64,000 nt of DNA from Sepiola atlantica (GCA_963556195.1 OY744531.1:105546120-105610119), one strand, 5' to 3'. Positions 22,235-34,573 are shown, numbered from the stretch's first letter. Program-made: numbers and translations. The notes: a model not told the origin generated them from the letters alone.

Positions 22235-22690
22235 GAAAAATCGGTGCTCTTATAGCTGACGCACCATGTTTCCGTGACTTCGCGTCGTCAACGTTCGGGC
22301 AGGTCTCGGAATCGCCCGAGAGTTGACGAAACTATTAACCAAGCAGCCGATAACTTTTGGAAGAAATTAATCGCGTTCAATAAAAGAAATGAATTTCTAT
22401 AAGCTCTGTCAGCTCGTTGAATCTCCCGAAGGACAAATTGAGATTTTTTTTTTAATTTAAAAAAAAAAAAAAAAAAACAGTGAAAAAAAGTTTTAAAAAA
22501 ACAAAAACATTTGCTTAACAAATCAAACAAAATCATCTTTTGAAACTTTCCGGTGCACAAAAAAAACAACATTTTATTTAAAAACATTTGATTAACAATG
22601 GTTCCTTTGGCAAAAAAAAATAAAATAAAATAAACATCTAATTAATAACAGTTGTTTAGCTATGGTTTGTTCGTTCTTTATTTTTATACT

Positions 22691-22730
22691 AGCTGGACCC
22701 GTCCATCGGCGTTTCCCGGGAGAAATATGA
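22691..22730. other. Possible transposon terminus
   Basis: ACTAGCTGGACCCGTCCATC resembles a terminus seen inverted at 54168-54180 (GGGTCCGGCTAGT). Helitrons end in CTAG-type tetranucleotides, but the expected hairpin is not evident. Confidence 0.25.
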
Positions 22731-23249
22731 AAGAATTAATTAAAATTTGTCAACATCCGACAGACCGTACAAATTTAATGTTTAGAATAATTGTCGTTTT
22801 GGAATTGTTGAAGTGTGAAAGAAGGAAGAAAGGAAGGAAGGAAGGAAGGAGACATGGTTGTAGGAGTCTTCCTGGTCATCCCATGGTACCGGTATTTCCC
22901 AAACACCCGCTCTATCTATGATAATGAGCACTTTTAAAATTAAAGAGGCCTACAAAGCCCTATTAAATCCAATCCCCCTTCTGCTATCTTTGTATAGAAA
23001 TTCCATTTTTTGTGAGGAAAGAAAAAAGAAAAATGCGTATGCCTCCTGAGCACTACTGAAACACACAAATATAATTAAAGAGGTCTGCAGAGCACTAATA
23101 AACCATGTGTGTTCGAAGAGAAATGACGATATTCACAATAGTTTAAGTACTACCTATTACATTTGATTTCTTTTCAAAAAAAAAAATCCGGCCCATAATC
23201 CTCCCTTCCTCTCCTCCCTCATAGGCAAAAGTTTAACAATGTAAAAAAA

Positions 23250-23335
23250 AAATGTGTCTGTCGACTGGGGTCGAACCCTAAAGCTCTCAGTCTATGATCT
23301 ACGGCGATAACCACTTAGCCACAAAAGCGATTCAA
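23250..23335 (-). repeat. tRNA-derived SINE-like sequence
   Basis: Minus strand: A-box TGGCTAAGTGGTTATCGCC and B-box GGGTTCGACCCC at typical spacing; 3' neighbour CAGTCGACAGACAC. Loosely tRNA-like but without a confident anticodon arm, and embedded in the decayed DNA transposon. Confidence 0.6.
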
Positions 23336-24300
23336 AAATCTATTCAAAATTAGGTCGGTAAAACTAAGCATGTAGCTGGCATGCGTTTTATATTACGATC
23401 CGAAAGGCAACCAAAATTTGGGTCCACCAGTCACACGTTTTGGGTCATTTCTGTACGACGAAATAGATGTTATTTTTCCAAATTTTCAATATTATGCGTG
23501 TGAAAGGTGTCGGATTCAAGAAATGTCAACTTTATGCAAGTCTGTCTCGTAGCTTGGCGTATATTGACTTAATTCGGAAGTCGAGTCGCTGATGAAATTG
23601 TAGCCGCCATGTTGAATAATGAAACACGACAAGGAACTATCTTCGTTAATTGCATTCTCTATAAACCGGAATGAGTCTAAATGTATACGTAATAGATAGA
23701 AATAACGTAATCTGATATTCTCGAAAATCAGCGAGATTAGCGGGAGCTTCTATTAACTGTGTGCGTAATATTTTGTATTATGTAGTAAATTAATAGCAGA
23801 CAAATCGTAAATATTAACGGACACTTTTTGAAAAGTAGACGTTGTTTATTAGTTCTCGGTGTCAATGGGGAGAGTGTCAGTACTGAAGTGTTAAGGGGAA
23901 AAGTTTTGCTACCACCTATATGGAGTATGTTTTGAGGAGAATCGAAGATGATGGGTTAAAAGTAATATGTAGTGTTAGCTCGAGAAAAATAATAACAAAT
24001 TTACTAAAACATGCTCGAGTAAATAAGCGTAATATAATGGTGTGTTTTGTAGGGTGTGATGCATGTGGTTATTTTCTTATTCTTCAAGAAGGTACAGGGG
24101 AAAAATCGTCTTAACTTTATATATTAGATATGTATTTTAGTTTGATTTTCTTCGTCGTAATTTATCGGCTCTGGGTATTCGATTTAGCGTTTGGCGGTTT
24201 TCGCCTCGTCAACTCTCGGCCGCTTCCGTAACCTGCCCGAACGAACGTTGACGACGCGAAGTCACGGAAACATAGTGCGTCATCTATAAGAGTAGCGAGA

Positions 24301-24749
24301 ATTCTAGTATTTTGGGGTAGGACGGTGTCAATCAACCAAAAAGCTACGCATTTCTACATGAACTGGAATATAGATCTGCCGAAACTGCGCAAGTTAAAAC
24401 CAATTTATGGATAAAATCCGCTCCAGGTTTGATTCATTTAAAATAGATTATGTAAGTATCGATTCGCTTTCGCATCAGCTAAGTATATCTCAACCTCTGC
24501 CTTTATCGATCGGCAGCTGATATTACTAATATTGCGGAAGGGGATCAAATAGATCGATATCGTTTATTTCGTAGGGAAGACGGTTAGAAAGGGTTCACCT
24601 TTTTTGAACTTGTTGCGGCAATAAGTAGACACGTCTTAAAGAAGGGGTCAATATGCATGTATGCAAGCGTCTTTGCTTACGCATTTCACTGCAGACATTT
24701 TTTGTTCTTAGATGCGACCAGACGTTTCTGTGTGAGGCTCTGTCCATCG
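24301..24749. other. Unassigned region
   Basis: No gene recognised. Confidence 0.35.
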
Positions 24750-25279
24750 ACCGGTTAATCAGTCGATCGGTACGTCGGTCTGTCACGCTTAAGAGCGAAA
24801 TGGCATTTTAATCACTCTGTCACGCTTAAGTTTTTTTTTTAAATTGTCGATCTGTCACGTTTAATTACTTGAGTTTAAAATAGCATTTTTGTCAGTCTGT
24901 CGCGCTTAAGTTTTTTTTTAAATTGTCGATCTGTCACGTTTAACTAGTTGAGTTTAAAATAGCATTTTCGTCGGTCTGTCACGCTTGTTTGAAAAAGCAT
25001 TTTCGGTCGGTCTGTAATGTTGAAATAACATTTTTCTGTCAGGTTCAAGTTTGAAATAGTATTTCCCTCTGTCTGTAACACATTAAAGTTCGAAATAACA
25101 TTTTCTTCGGTCTGTTACATTTAAATTTGAGTTTGTCTATCTCGCTTAAGTTTGAAATAGCATTTTTATGGCTCTGTCACGGTTACGGTCGAAATAGCAT
25201 TTCTGTCTGTCTGTCTGTCACGCTTAGTTTGGAAACGGGTGTTTTTATCTGTCACGCTTAAGTCTAAAATGGCATTTTC

Positions 25280-25317
<38 letters not shown>

Positions 25318-26200
25318 TGGGTTAAGTTCCAGATAGCAGTTTTATGTCTGTCACGCTTAAGTTTGAAATAGCATTTTCGTTTGTCTACTTGTTTGAAAAA
25401 ATCATTTTTGTCCGTCTGTCACGCTTAAGTTCAGAATAACATGTTTATGTCTGTTACGCTTAACTATTAAGTTTGAAATAGAATTTGTTCTATCTGTCTC
25501 GTTTAAGTTTGAAATTGCATTATTTCTGTCCGTCACATGTAAGTTTAAAATTGCATTTTTTTCTGTTCGTCACATTTAAGTTTGAAATTAAATTTTATGT
25601 CCGTCACATTTAAGTTTGAAATATCATTTTTTTTCTCTCCGTCACATTTAAGTTTGAAATTGCATTTTTTTTCTGTCCGTCACATTTAAGTTTGAAATTG
25701 CATTTTTTCTGTCTGTCACATTAAAGTGTAAAATTGCATTTTTTCTGTCTGTCACATTTAAGTGTGAAATTGCATTTTTTTCTGTCCGTCACATTTAAGT
25801 GTGAAATTGCATTTTTTTTTCTGTCCGTCACATTTAAGTGTAGAATTGCATTTTTTTCTGTCCGTCACATTTAAGTGTGAAATTACATTTTTTTCTGTCC
25901 GTCACATTTAAGTTTGAAATTGCATTTTTTCTGTCCGTCACATTTAAGTGTGAAATTGCATTTTTTTTCTGTCCGTCACATTTAAGTGTGAAATTGCATT
26001 TTTTTCTGTCCGTCACATTTAAGTTTGAAATTGCATTTTTTCTGTCCGTCACATTTAAGTTTGAAATTTCATTAAGATGAATCCACGCATCTCTATATGT
26101 CTGTCTGTCGGTCTATCACGCTGGTCTGTCATGTTTTAATTGGAAATATTGTTTTCATCATTAGACGTTCAGATTGAATGGACGCATCTGTTCTTTATCT
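24750..26200 (+). repeat. ~33-37-bp minisatellite with terminal block
   Basis: Units follow CTGTCACGCTTAAGTTTGAA then ATAGCATTTT, drifting to CCGTCACATTTAAGTGTGAA then ATTGCATTTTTT. Left units (24780-25500) are diverged, with a (TCTG)n insertion at 25275-25317. Right units (25540-26075) are nearly uniform, so amplification was most recent there. The array ends at 26130-26195 with GTTTTCATCATTAGACGTTC and GATTGAATGGACGCATCTG, the block also found at 41262-41300 and 2670-2705. Open frames inside are artefacts. Confidence 0.88.
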
Positions 26201-27182
26201 TGAATTCCAATTTCTCTGAAAAATGTCGCCCCAGAAAAGATTGGTATCGATCAGAAATCTGTAATAAAAACGACCGATTCTGATAGAAGGGCCTCCAAGA
26301 TCGATCGATTTTTTAGGATGAAAGATATTACCCGATTGCTTTTCACATTCGATAAATAATGAGTAACATGGTATAGCAGGTTAGGACGGATACTTTGGAA
26401 CATACTTAGAATCGAGTTATTGTTGAGGTCCTTTCATTGCGTAGGGTAAGTCTGTTGTACGGTATATCGTCATCCGTTGGGGCATAAGCATAATACCTAT
26501 TGTCAACGATTAATTGTATGCTATTAGTTGAACACAAGTTGTTAGTTTAACAATAGTTAGAGGTTTAGATCTCCGATTGGAATTAGGAAGGATTTGAACT
26601 CCGTATAGCCGATTCCATAGTCTTCGATAATATTTAGTCTTTAACCGAAGAGCCAAAGACTAAATTTGTTGTGTCTACATTTTTTTTAATGAACTTTCCC
26701 TCTCGGTGCTTCAACACTTTAAGGTTGCTTTTCTACAATACTTTCTTGAAAATTAACCACGAATTCTTTTTCTGTGTTTAAGGTTTCGCGTGCCTTGTAA
26801 ACATACACGACAACAAAATTAGAATAAAAAGCAAATAATCAAACAACAACAAAAATACGATAGACAGCGGTTGTAAACGTAACAAATATTTTTATTTAGA
26901 GAAAAGACGTTGAGGTTTTTTTTGTATTCGTGTGTGCGAGTTGCGTTGTGTTATTATGAGAGTTAGTGGATGTGATGTTTGAAAACTTTTATCAGTTGTA
27001 ATGTTCTATGGAACGTTATATATATACCATTGACTTCTTAACGCTCACTTTTCAAACTTTTATCGGCTGTTCTGCCGTAGCACATTTCTCAGCGTTCTAA
27101 CTGCTGAGTGCTTCCTCACACATTTATTTTTCAGACTTTGGTACTTGTTGCTGTATTTTTTTTTCTTTTTCTTCAATCTCCC
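26201..27182. other. Unassigned region with one tRNA-like SINE
   Basis: No gene seen apart from the tRNA-like segment annotated at 26585-26665. Confidence 0.35.
26585..26665 (-). repeat. tRNA-derived SINE-like sequence
   Basis: Minus strand: A-box-like TGGCTCTTCGGTTAAAGAC and B-box-like GGAGTTCAAATCC with tRNA-like spacing. The cloverleaf is incomplete, so not called a tRNA gene. Confidence 0.55.
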
Positions 27183-27224
27183 GTCCTGATGAACCATTCT
27201 AATAAAGGTGAAACGTAGATGAAT
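27183..27224 (+). ncRNA. Degenerate hammerhead-like motif
   Basis: CTGATGA, then a three-pair stem ACC/GGT around an 11-nt loop, then GAAAC. The core is complete but stem I and stem III partners are not convincing. It lies just before a (TA)n array and family F. Confidence 0.4.
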
Positions 27225-27246
27225 ATTGAATTAATATTTTGGTTTT

Positions 27247-27249
<3 letters not shown>

Positions 27250-27319
<70 letters not shown>
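27250..27319. repeat. (TA)n microsatellite
   Basis: TA run at the start of family F. Confidence 0.95.
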
Positions 27320-27324
<5 letters not shown>

Positions 27325-27590
27325 GGAAGTTTCTCAACCATTAAAACTATATACAAAAATAAAATTAAAATAAAAAAAATTTTTAAAAACATTTTAGTCC
27401 TAAGTCGTTCGGTGGAAAATTACTTTTTTTGTAAGTCAATTTACTTTTTGCAGTCACTATATTAGTTTGCTTCCAAGAATTTACGCTAGTCTTAACATTA
27501 TTTAAGGGATCATCAGTTGTTTACCATGAAAAACTGTTTCGGGGATTTAAAAACAAAACAGTATTTTATTTCATGGCTTCCCAGCAGAGT

Positions 27591-27594
<4 letters not shown>
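27320..27594 (+). repeat. Dispersed repeat family F, copy 1
   Basis: Starts AGTCTCGGAAGTTTCTCAAC, passes TGGAAAATTACTT, and ends GGGATCATCAGTTGTTTACC, AAACTGTTTCGGGGATT, TTCATGGCTTCCCAGCAGAG. Copies at 38051-38420 (+) and 43180-43625 (-). Bounded by (TA)n on both sides. Confidence 0.75.

Positions 27595-27655
<61 letters not shown>
27595..27655. repeat. (TA)n microsatellite
   Basis: TA run closing family F copy 1. Confidence 0.95.
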
Positions 27656-27660
<5 letters not shown>

Positions 27661-28454
27661 TTAAAACATTACTATTGTTCCAAGAATTAGAACAGCAAGT
27701 CCAGTATGGCGTACGATCGTTTCCAAAACATTTTTGAAATACTTTATTTTATTTTATTTTATAAATTAATAAAGTTAATCCAAAACGTCTCTTCATCAGC
27801 GCCTTCAGCAACACGTCTTACAGAAAGTCAGAGAAAAAATGAAAAAACTCGTTCTAGAGAAACATCCACTGACAGAATCACCGGCGGATATGTTAGTAGC
27901 ATAGAAGTGGAAAAAAAACAATGATATCTATAAACAAATCACCGGTACATATAAAAAAATAACACAAAACTTTCCAAAGATTTACCCTTTTAAATTTCCG
28001 AAAAGAAATAATTAAAATTAAGAATTCTTTTGTCAGAGGGGTAGTGAAAACAATAAAAATAGAAAAAAATAGAAATAAAATTAATAAAAAATGAATTTTA
28101 AAAATTCAAATATAAAATACAAAAATAAAAAATAAGATAAAAAAATAAATAATAAAAATGAAGAAATGAAATAAAAATAAAGATAAAAATTAAAATAAAA
28201 TAAAAAATAGCAATAAAATACAATTAAAAAATAAAATTTGAAGAGGGTCAAGTGTTTTTAACAGAGGCTTTTTTAAGAAAACATCTTGCAAGATGATGTG
28301 CAGGATAAGAGGGTAGGATGCAACAGAATAGAGGAAGATATGGAAAAAGGATAATTTTGGGGGAAGAAAAAAACTTCATAAGAAAACTCTTATGGGGGAA
28401 AAACAGGAATAATAAGGAAATAGGGGGTGTGATATAAGAAAGAGTATAATTGGG
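27656..28454. other. AT-rich region without a gene
   Basis: A-rich stretch (AAAATAAAAATAA-type) at 28050-28240. A 72-codon frame at 27706-27924 has no recognised domain. Confidence 0.35.
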
Positions 28455-28589
28455 ATGATACTGTGGTGAACACCACAATTAAGGTACTCTCTCTTACTCT
28501 CTCTCTTTCTTTCTTTCTTATCTTTGTTTAACCCTTCTTTGCCTCTGGTGGTGAAACTCGCGAAATCTCGCCTAATCACGTTGGCCGGA

Positions 28590-28775
28590 GGTTTCTGACC
28601 AATGGGCGGCCGACAGGTCAGCTCGGCCGCACGTGATCTTAAATCTATAAAGAAGGGGATGGTCCCTTCCTCACCATCTTTTTCCCTCAGCGTCTTGAGA
28701 AGAACGCACCAAGAACTCTCGGCGCCACCAGCTCGAACGAGCTGTGTGGAGGAGGGTGGGGAGAAAAAGGTAATC
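28590..28775 (+). promoter_or_regulatory. Promoter-like GC-richer block
   Basis: CCAAT at about 28600 is followed by TATAAAG near 28646, the right spacing for an RNA polymerase II core promoter. A start would fall near 28675, followed by about 90 bp and a possible donor AAAAGGTAATC at 28768. AATAAA signals lie at about 28917 and 28935, and the palindrome GTGGTGAACACCAC at 28461. This could equally be a solo LTR (promoter plus poly(A) signal in ~450 bp). No coding exon attached. Confidence 0.35.
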
Positions 28776-28899
28776 TTATTCACAATCTTTCAATTTGACG
28801 AACATTTCTTCACACATGATCAATTACAAATTAGCCACACAAAAGACATTCACATGCTCGCATATATACACTTACAAGTACGAACCTAAGAACTCTTTA

Positions 28900-29744
28900 A
28901 AATGTTTCAAATATTAAATAAATTGTTTTGTTAATAAAAATGTTATTCCTTTCCTTTTTTATTAACCATTATAAAAGGCCTATTCGTATATGTGTATAGC
29001 TTCATCATTCCTTCGCTTTCTTTAAGGTAAGTTTAAATAATATTTTCTTACTTCATCTTGGTTGTCTTAAACTGTTTTATTTAATCCCCACGTGGTCCGA
29101 TGGTGGAAGCCTAACGGTGTAATAACATGCAGTTATAAATGTCATCTATTACACTACCTATGGTTGGGGGATTCATTATCGCAAAACCATTTGTCTGAAA
29201 TCCTTCGCGACTGTGGTTAAAATCCAAAAACCCTTTGTTCTTCTTTTGAATCTCCCGCCATTAAACAAAGATTTCCACCACGGCCATAATACCAACAGCA
29301 CTGGACATTGAAGTGTATAAATATATATGATATGAGGAAGGGAAACAATTCTTAGCAATTTCACTGATGCGTAAGGAAGATAAAAGCAGCCTTACAGGAA
29401 ATATATAATATCTATTTCCAATTGTGTTCTTAGACCAATTCCGAATTCAAAGAAAAATCGCAAAATGGAATACCATTAGATGTGGGAGGGCGGAGTATTC
29501 CAGGAAATATTATAATCAGAGTCCGGCCGTTAAAGTTGTGTTTGGAGAAAAACAGAAGCAAAAGAATCTGAGTTTCGATATGCGAGTATATTTCCTGGAT
29601 GATGTGGAGGAAGTCAGTTAGGGCCAGAGGAGATCAAAATATTATTCATAATCTACATTCTATCGGAGAAAGTTTGTATTCATACCTCCGAGGCTTGAGT
29701 CCTTTCATTGTTCATGTGTATAACATGTCGAAAAAAAATCAGAG
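28900..29744. other. Unassigned region
   Basis: Short frames only, including 65 codons at 29424-29621 without recognisable domain. Ends at the gypsy insertion site. Confidence 0.35.
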
Positions 29745-29749
29745 GTAAC

Positions 29750-29937
29750 TGTAGTGTCGAAGATCACGTACCAACGTGATCGGTACGAGAGCAGGAAGCA
29801 GCAGCAGCAGCGACATAGCTAGGGACATAGATAGAGAGATTACGACCGTTGATACACACATGTTGTTATAACCCTTGTTAAATAAAGATATGTTTACAAC
29901 CACCACAATTGACTGTTGTTTATTACCAAACACCACA
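29750..29937 (+). repeat. 5' LTR of gypsy element (188 bp)
   Basis: Begins TGTAGTGTCGAAG and ends CAAACACCACA. Contains a perfect hairpin GATCACGT/ACGTGATC (29762-29781), a short CAG run and AATAAA (29881) as poly(A) signal. Short for a gypsy LTR. Confidence 0.97.
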
Positions 29938-29940
29938 AAC

Positions 29941-29957
29941 TGGCGACGACGATGAGA
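29941..29957 (+). other. Primer-binding site, tRNA-Ser type
   Basis: Three bases after the LTR, TGGCGACGACGATGAG matches the complement of a serine tRNA 3' end (TGGCGACGAGGATGGG for a GCU-type tRNA as I recall it) at about 14 of 16 positions. The tRNA identity is from memory. Confidence 0.6.
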
Positions 29958-30218
29958 TGAAATTCTACACAAAAAAAAAAGCAAAGAAAGACATCTACAA
30001 AAAAAAAAGTGCAAACAACGAACTTTTCTACGGAAAAAAAAACACGAAAAAAGAGGTCACACGTGCTACAAGAGAGAAAGAAAAATATACTTTTTTTCTT
30101 CCAAAGGAAAAGTACAGAAAAAAAACGAGAGATAAGTAATTCGTTTGTTATCACATTTATTGTCTTTAAATAACAATCCTTTTGTTATTCACATCTTATT
30201 GTCCTTTTAAACAACAAT

Positions 30219-33200
30219 ATGGCGAAATTCGTCACATTGGGGGGGGGGGCTAAGCCCTCCACGTGCGTTAGATACGATCGGAGATCCAGAGTCTTTACAT
30301 AAAAGATGGGTAAATTGGAAAACCGATCTGGAAATTTTCATACTAGCTTCAGGTGTCATAAATTCTGAGCAAAAAAGAGCTATCCTTTTGTTAACAGGAG
30401 GCGAGGGTCTGCGTGAAATTTGGACGAATTTCACGGACGAACAAAAAGCCGGACACGAGGCTAATAAAGAAAGAGTCGATGTATTCCGAACAGCTATAGA
30501 ACTGTTTGACAAAACTTTCGCTCTAAAAGAAAATATCCCTAAAGCGCGTTCAAGATTTTGGGAGTCTGAACCAAACACGGGAGAAACCGTGAATAATTAT
30601 ATCACTCGCTTAAAGAGTTTGGCGAAGGTGTGCGGTTTCACTCCAGAACCGAACGAATTCGTCAGAGACAAGATCCTTCTTCACATAAAGGACGCGGAAC
30701 TAAAAGCCAAATTATATGGTGAAAGCAACTTGACGTTGGATCGTCTCATCCAAATTATTGGGACGTACCACCACAAAGAGGCCCTAATTTTAGGATCTAC
30801 TTGTACGTCTGATATAAATAGATTAAGCGACAGACAAAAACCTAAACCAAGCCACAATGTGTCATCTGCATGTTATAAGTGTGGGGGGAATGGACATTTT
30901 GCAAGAGATTGTATTAGAAGCAAGCATCACAAGTGTGGAATCTGTGGGAAAAAGGGACATTTTGAAGTCTGTTGTTTCTACAAAAACAAACAAACAAAAA
31001 CGCAGAATAGAAACGAACATGACAGAGCCCCAAAATACAGTCGTGGTGGACGAAATCATTATCATAACAAAGGAATTCAACAGAGTGTAGGGGAAAGGGA
31101 AGATAACAAAACTGGTGGCGCTAATGGGTTTAATTTATTCAAAATATCAATGAGTGAAAATGTAATAAACCTCAAAGTCAGAAACACCACCATCCCTTTG
31201 GTGATAGACTCAGGAGCACAGCATAATACATTATCTGTAGAGGACTTCAAGAAAATAGAAAAAGAAGGACCCAAAATTAAGCTCCAGCCAGATTCTACTA
31301 AACTATACCCCTATGCTAGTGAAAAACCACTTCCCCTTCTAGGAAAGTGCATATTGAAGGTTGAAGTTCCTAGCACAAATCGCTACATAACAGTTCCATT
31401 TTTTGTCATACCACAGGCCCAAGCGTCACTTTTAAGTGGTAGAACTAGTAAAAGACTAGGACTTTTAAGTGTGGGCGTTAACGCCAACATCTTGAACTGC
31501 TCGGAACTGGATATATGGACAAGAATACTAAAAGAATTTCCAAAGGTTTTCAGTGGATTGGGAAAACTGAAAAACTACCAATTAAAATTAAAAATAAATC
31601 CAGAAATTATACCTGTCACTCAGCCAGTACGTCGGATACCATTCAAGCGGCGGCAATGTGTCCTAAACAAATTGCAAGAACTGGTTGATCTGGATGTAAT
31701 TGAGAGGGTCAGGGAACCTTCTCAATGGGTGAATCCTTTAGTGACAGTGGAAAAAAGGCCCGAGGACAATGGAAAAAGCGATGTGAGGATATGTATCGAC
31801 ATGCGTAGAGCAAACGAAGCTATCGTTCGAGAACGCCATCCAGTGCCCACGATTGAGGAAACTATACAAGAAATGGCTGGAGGCAAATATTTCTCAAAAG
31901 TAGATTTGAATATGGCCTACCATCAAATAGAGTTGCATCCAGACTCCAGAGAAATCACAACATTTGCTGCACCTGATGGGCTATACCGGTATAAAAGACT
32001 TATGTTTGGGGTAAACATGGCCTCAGAAAAATTTCAGCAAATCATAAGTCAGGTTATAGCTGGCTGCCCAGGAGCATACAACATGTCAGATGACATCATA
32101 GTAGTCGGGAAAACAGAAAGTGAGCACGACACTAGACTCGCCAAAGTTTTCCAACACCTAGCCGAACAAGGACTGACCGTCAATGGAAAGAAGTGCCAGA
32201 TTAAAATGACATCTATAAGATACATGGGCCACATTCTGACACAAGACGGCTTGAAGGTCTCGGACGAAAAGGTGAAGGCTGTAGTTGATGCTCCTCCACC
32301 AAAAGATGCATCACAGATGAGGAGTTTCTTGGGACTGGCCCAATTCTGTGTTAAGTTTGTGCCCCATTTTGCTAGTGTAACTGCACCACTTTGGGATCTT
32401 ACAAGACTAGATTCTGATTGGAGATGGGAAGAAGAGGAACAATATTCCTTTAACAAACTAAAGAAAGGGTTAATTGAAGCGCCAGTCATGGCATACTACA
32501 GTGTTGAGTTGCCAACTAGAATCACAACTGATGCTTCTCCCGTTGGCGTGGGTGCAATCATTGAACAACAGCAGCTAAACGGATACTGGAAACCAGTATA
32601 CTATGCCAGTAGGAAGCTCACACCAACAGAGTCCCGATATTCTCAATTTGAAAGAGAAGCACTGGGAGTATTCTGGGCATGCAAAAAGTTCAGTCTGTAC
32701 CTCATTGGATGTGACTTTCAGATCCTGACTGATCACAAAGCGCTGGTAAAGGTACTATCACCTTCCTCGAAGCCCCCTTCAGCAAGAGTGGAGAGATGGC
32801 TGTTGTTTCTACAACAGTTCACCTACAAAGTCATCCACATTCCTGGCCGAACCAATAAGGCGGACCTGCTGAGTCGACAGCCCGTTGAAAACCCAGACAA
32901 AACTGAGGAAAAGGAAACAATGGACTACATCTACAGTATCATTAAAGATAGTGTACCTCAGGCACTGACTCCCTGTGAAGTGGAAAAAGCTTCAAAGGAT
33001 GATGCTACGATCTCCAAACTTCGGCAAGCTATATCCGAAAATGACTGGACCCATTTCAAAGGTACTGCATTTCATGCAATCAAAGATGAACTCTGGATAG
33101 CAGGACAGATGGTCATCCGAGGACGCAGGATCATAATCCCTAAGGCACTTCAGGGGCGGGTAGTTGTACTGGCTCATGAAGGACACCAAGGGATTGTGCG

Positions 33201-34362
33201 AACCAAAAATCGCCTACGGTCCAAAGTTTGGTGGCCAGAGATGGATAGAATGGCAGAAAAGCGAGTAAAAGCGTGTTACCCATGTCAAGTGGTTGGCAAA
33301 AATGCCCCTCCAGAAGAACTAGAGAGTACACCGCTGCCTGACCAACCCTGGACCTATGTAGCTGTTGACCTACTGAGTGTCTCCGAAGGGAACTACCTGC
33401 TGGCTGTTGTCGACTACTACTCAAGATGGCCAGAAGTTGCGCATATGAAAATAGCAAATGCCAAAAATGTAACGGGTGCACTAGAAATGATGTTCAATCA
33501 TCATGGATATCCCAACTATCTGAGGAGTGACAACGGACAGCCATTCTCATCAAGAGAATTCAATGAGTATATGAATACTCACGGCATCACCCAGGTGAGA
33601 GGGATCCCGTATTGGCCACAGTCCAACGGCGAAGTGGAACGGTTCAACAGAACAATCCTAAAGGCAATTAAGATCGCCAAAGTCGAAGGGAAAGACTGGA
33701 GGACTGAACTAAGGAATTTTCTGTTCCAATACCGAACCACCCTTCACACAGTAACCGGAGTATCCCCAGCGAAGTTACTAATGAACCGCGAACTCCGAGG
33801 TAAGCTGCCAAGTATTGTAGGAGCGTCCACTGATTTTAGTGACGTACATGATAAGGATGCTCTACACAAACTAAAACGCAACATAGCTGCTGACCAGAGA
33901 AGAGGAGCCAGAGACCAACAGATCCAGAGAGGGGACACAGTATTGTGTAAAAATTTACACAGAACAAACAAGCTGGACGCTCGGTTCGAGTCTCAGCCCT
34001 ATCAAGTTGTGGAAAAGAAGGGAAATGCTGTTCTAATACAACAACCCCAAGGCCAAGTGAGAATGAGAAACGCTGCCCATGTAAAAAAGGTACCCGGCGA
34101 CATGCAGTATAGTCCTGACTACACCGACGTCCCTAAAGCAGTTTACTCTCCCCCTGATACAACCCACTGGCCCCCTACTTCTACAACAGATATCGAAGAC
34201 ACACACCTCAACCCAATCGATGCACTTCCCATCTCCAGTCCAGACCCTAAGGAAACTGCTCAAGAACCCCTAACACCGGCCCTAACTGCCCCTAGTGGTT
34301 CAATCAGAACACCTAGAGTAAGATCCACCCCAGTGTGGCAAGAAGACTTTATAGTGACATAA
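30219..34362 (+). CDS. Gag-Pol polyprotein of Ty3/gypsy element (apparent 1-nt frame break near the start)
   Basis: One frame is open from 30211 to TAA at 34360-34362 (over 1,380 codons) with Gag and Pol fused and no stop between. Domains by position: Gag capsid-like region to ~30800; two CCHC zinc knuckles (C-X2-C-X4-H-X4-C) at 30871-30912 and 30934-30975; aspartic protease DSGA at 31207; reverse transcriptase ~31620-32400 with SDD at 32086-32094 in the YxDD position, a variant typical of some invertebrate gypsy lineages; RNase H from TDAS near 32527; integrase zinc finger (HHCC) ~33175-33290 and catalytic D, D, E at 33367, 33529 and 33637, with 35 residues between the last two. The Pro-rich C-terminus (~34130-34362) has no known domain. 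The main frame has no in-frame ATG near its start; the likely ATG at 30219 is one base out of frame, separated by the 11-G run 30239-30249. An assembly or slippage length error is the simplest reason; a natural break or programmed shift is possible. Confidence 0.93.
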
Positions 34363-34368
34363 ATTTAT

Positions 34369-34385
34369 AAAAAAAAGAGGGAAGA
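34369..34385 (+). other. Polypurine tract
   Basis: AAAAAAAAGAGGGAAGA directly abuts the 3' LTR, the expected plus-strand priming site. Confidence 0.92.
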
Positions 34386-34573
34386 TGTAGTGTCGAAGAT
34401 CACGTACCAACGTGATCGGTACGAGAGCAGGAAGCAGCAGCAGCAGCGACATAGCTAGGGACATAGATAGAGAGATTACGACCGTTGATACACACATGTT
34501 GTTATAACCCTTGTTAAATAAAGATATGTTTACAACCACCACAATTGACTGTTGTTTATTACCAAACACCACA
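34386..34573 (+). repeat. 3' LTR of gypsy element (188 bp)
   Basis: Identical by eye to 29750-29937. Poly(A) signal AATAAA at 34517-34522. Followed by GTAAC. Confidence 0.97.

Larger units (their letters stand above)
22235..24300. mobile_element. 2-kb element with Mutator-like TIRs
   Basis: Left end (about 22235-22335) and right end (about 24200-24300) are inverted repeats: CTCTTATAG.TGACGCAC, TGTTTCCGTGACTTCGCGTC, CAACGTTCGGGCAGGT and CGAGAGTTGACGA recur. They resemble the TIRs of the small MITE at 14332-14747 (TTTCCGTGAACTTCGCGTCG, CGTTCGGGCA). The interior lacks a recognisable transposase and contains a nested tRNA-like SINE (23250-23335), so it is a decayed or non-autonomous copy. No clear target duplication. 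Confidence 0.65.

Noticed and set aside
27507..27560. Hammerhead from ATCATCAG ... CTGTTTCGGGG in families E and F
   Set aside because: CTGATGA and GAAAC occur on the minus strand in the reverse order, and the flanking TCCC segments cannot pair as stem II.
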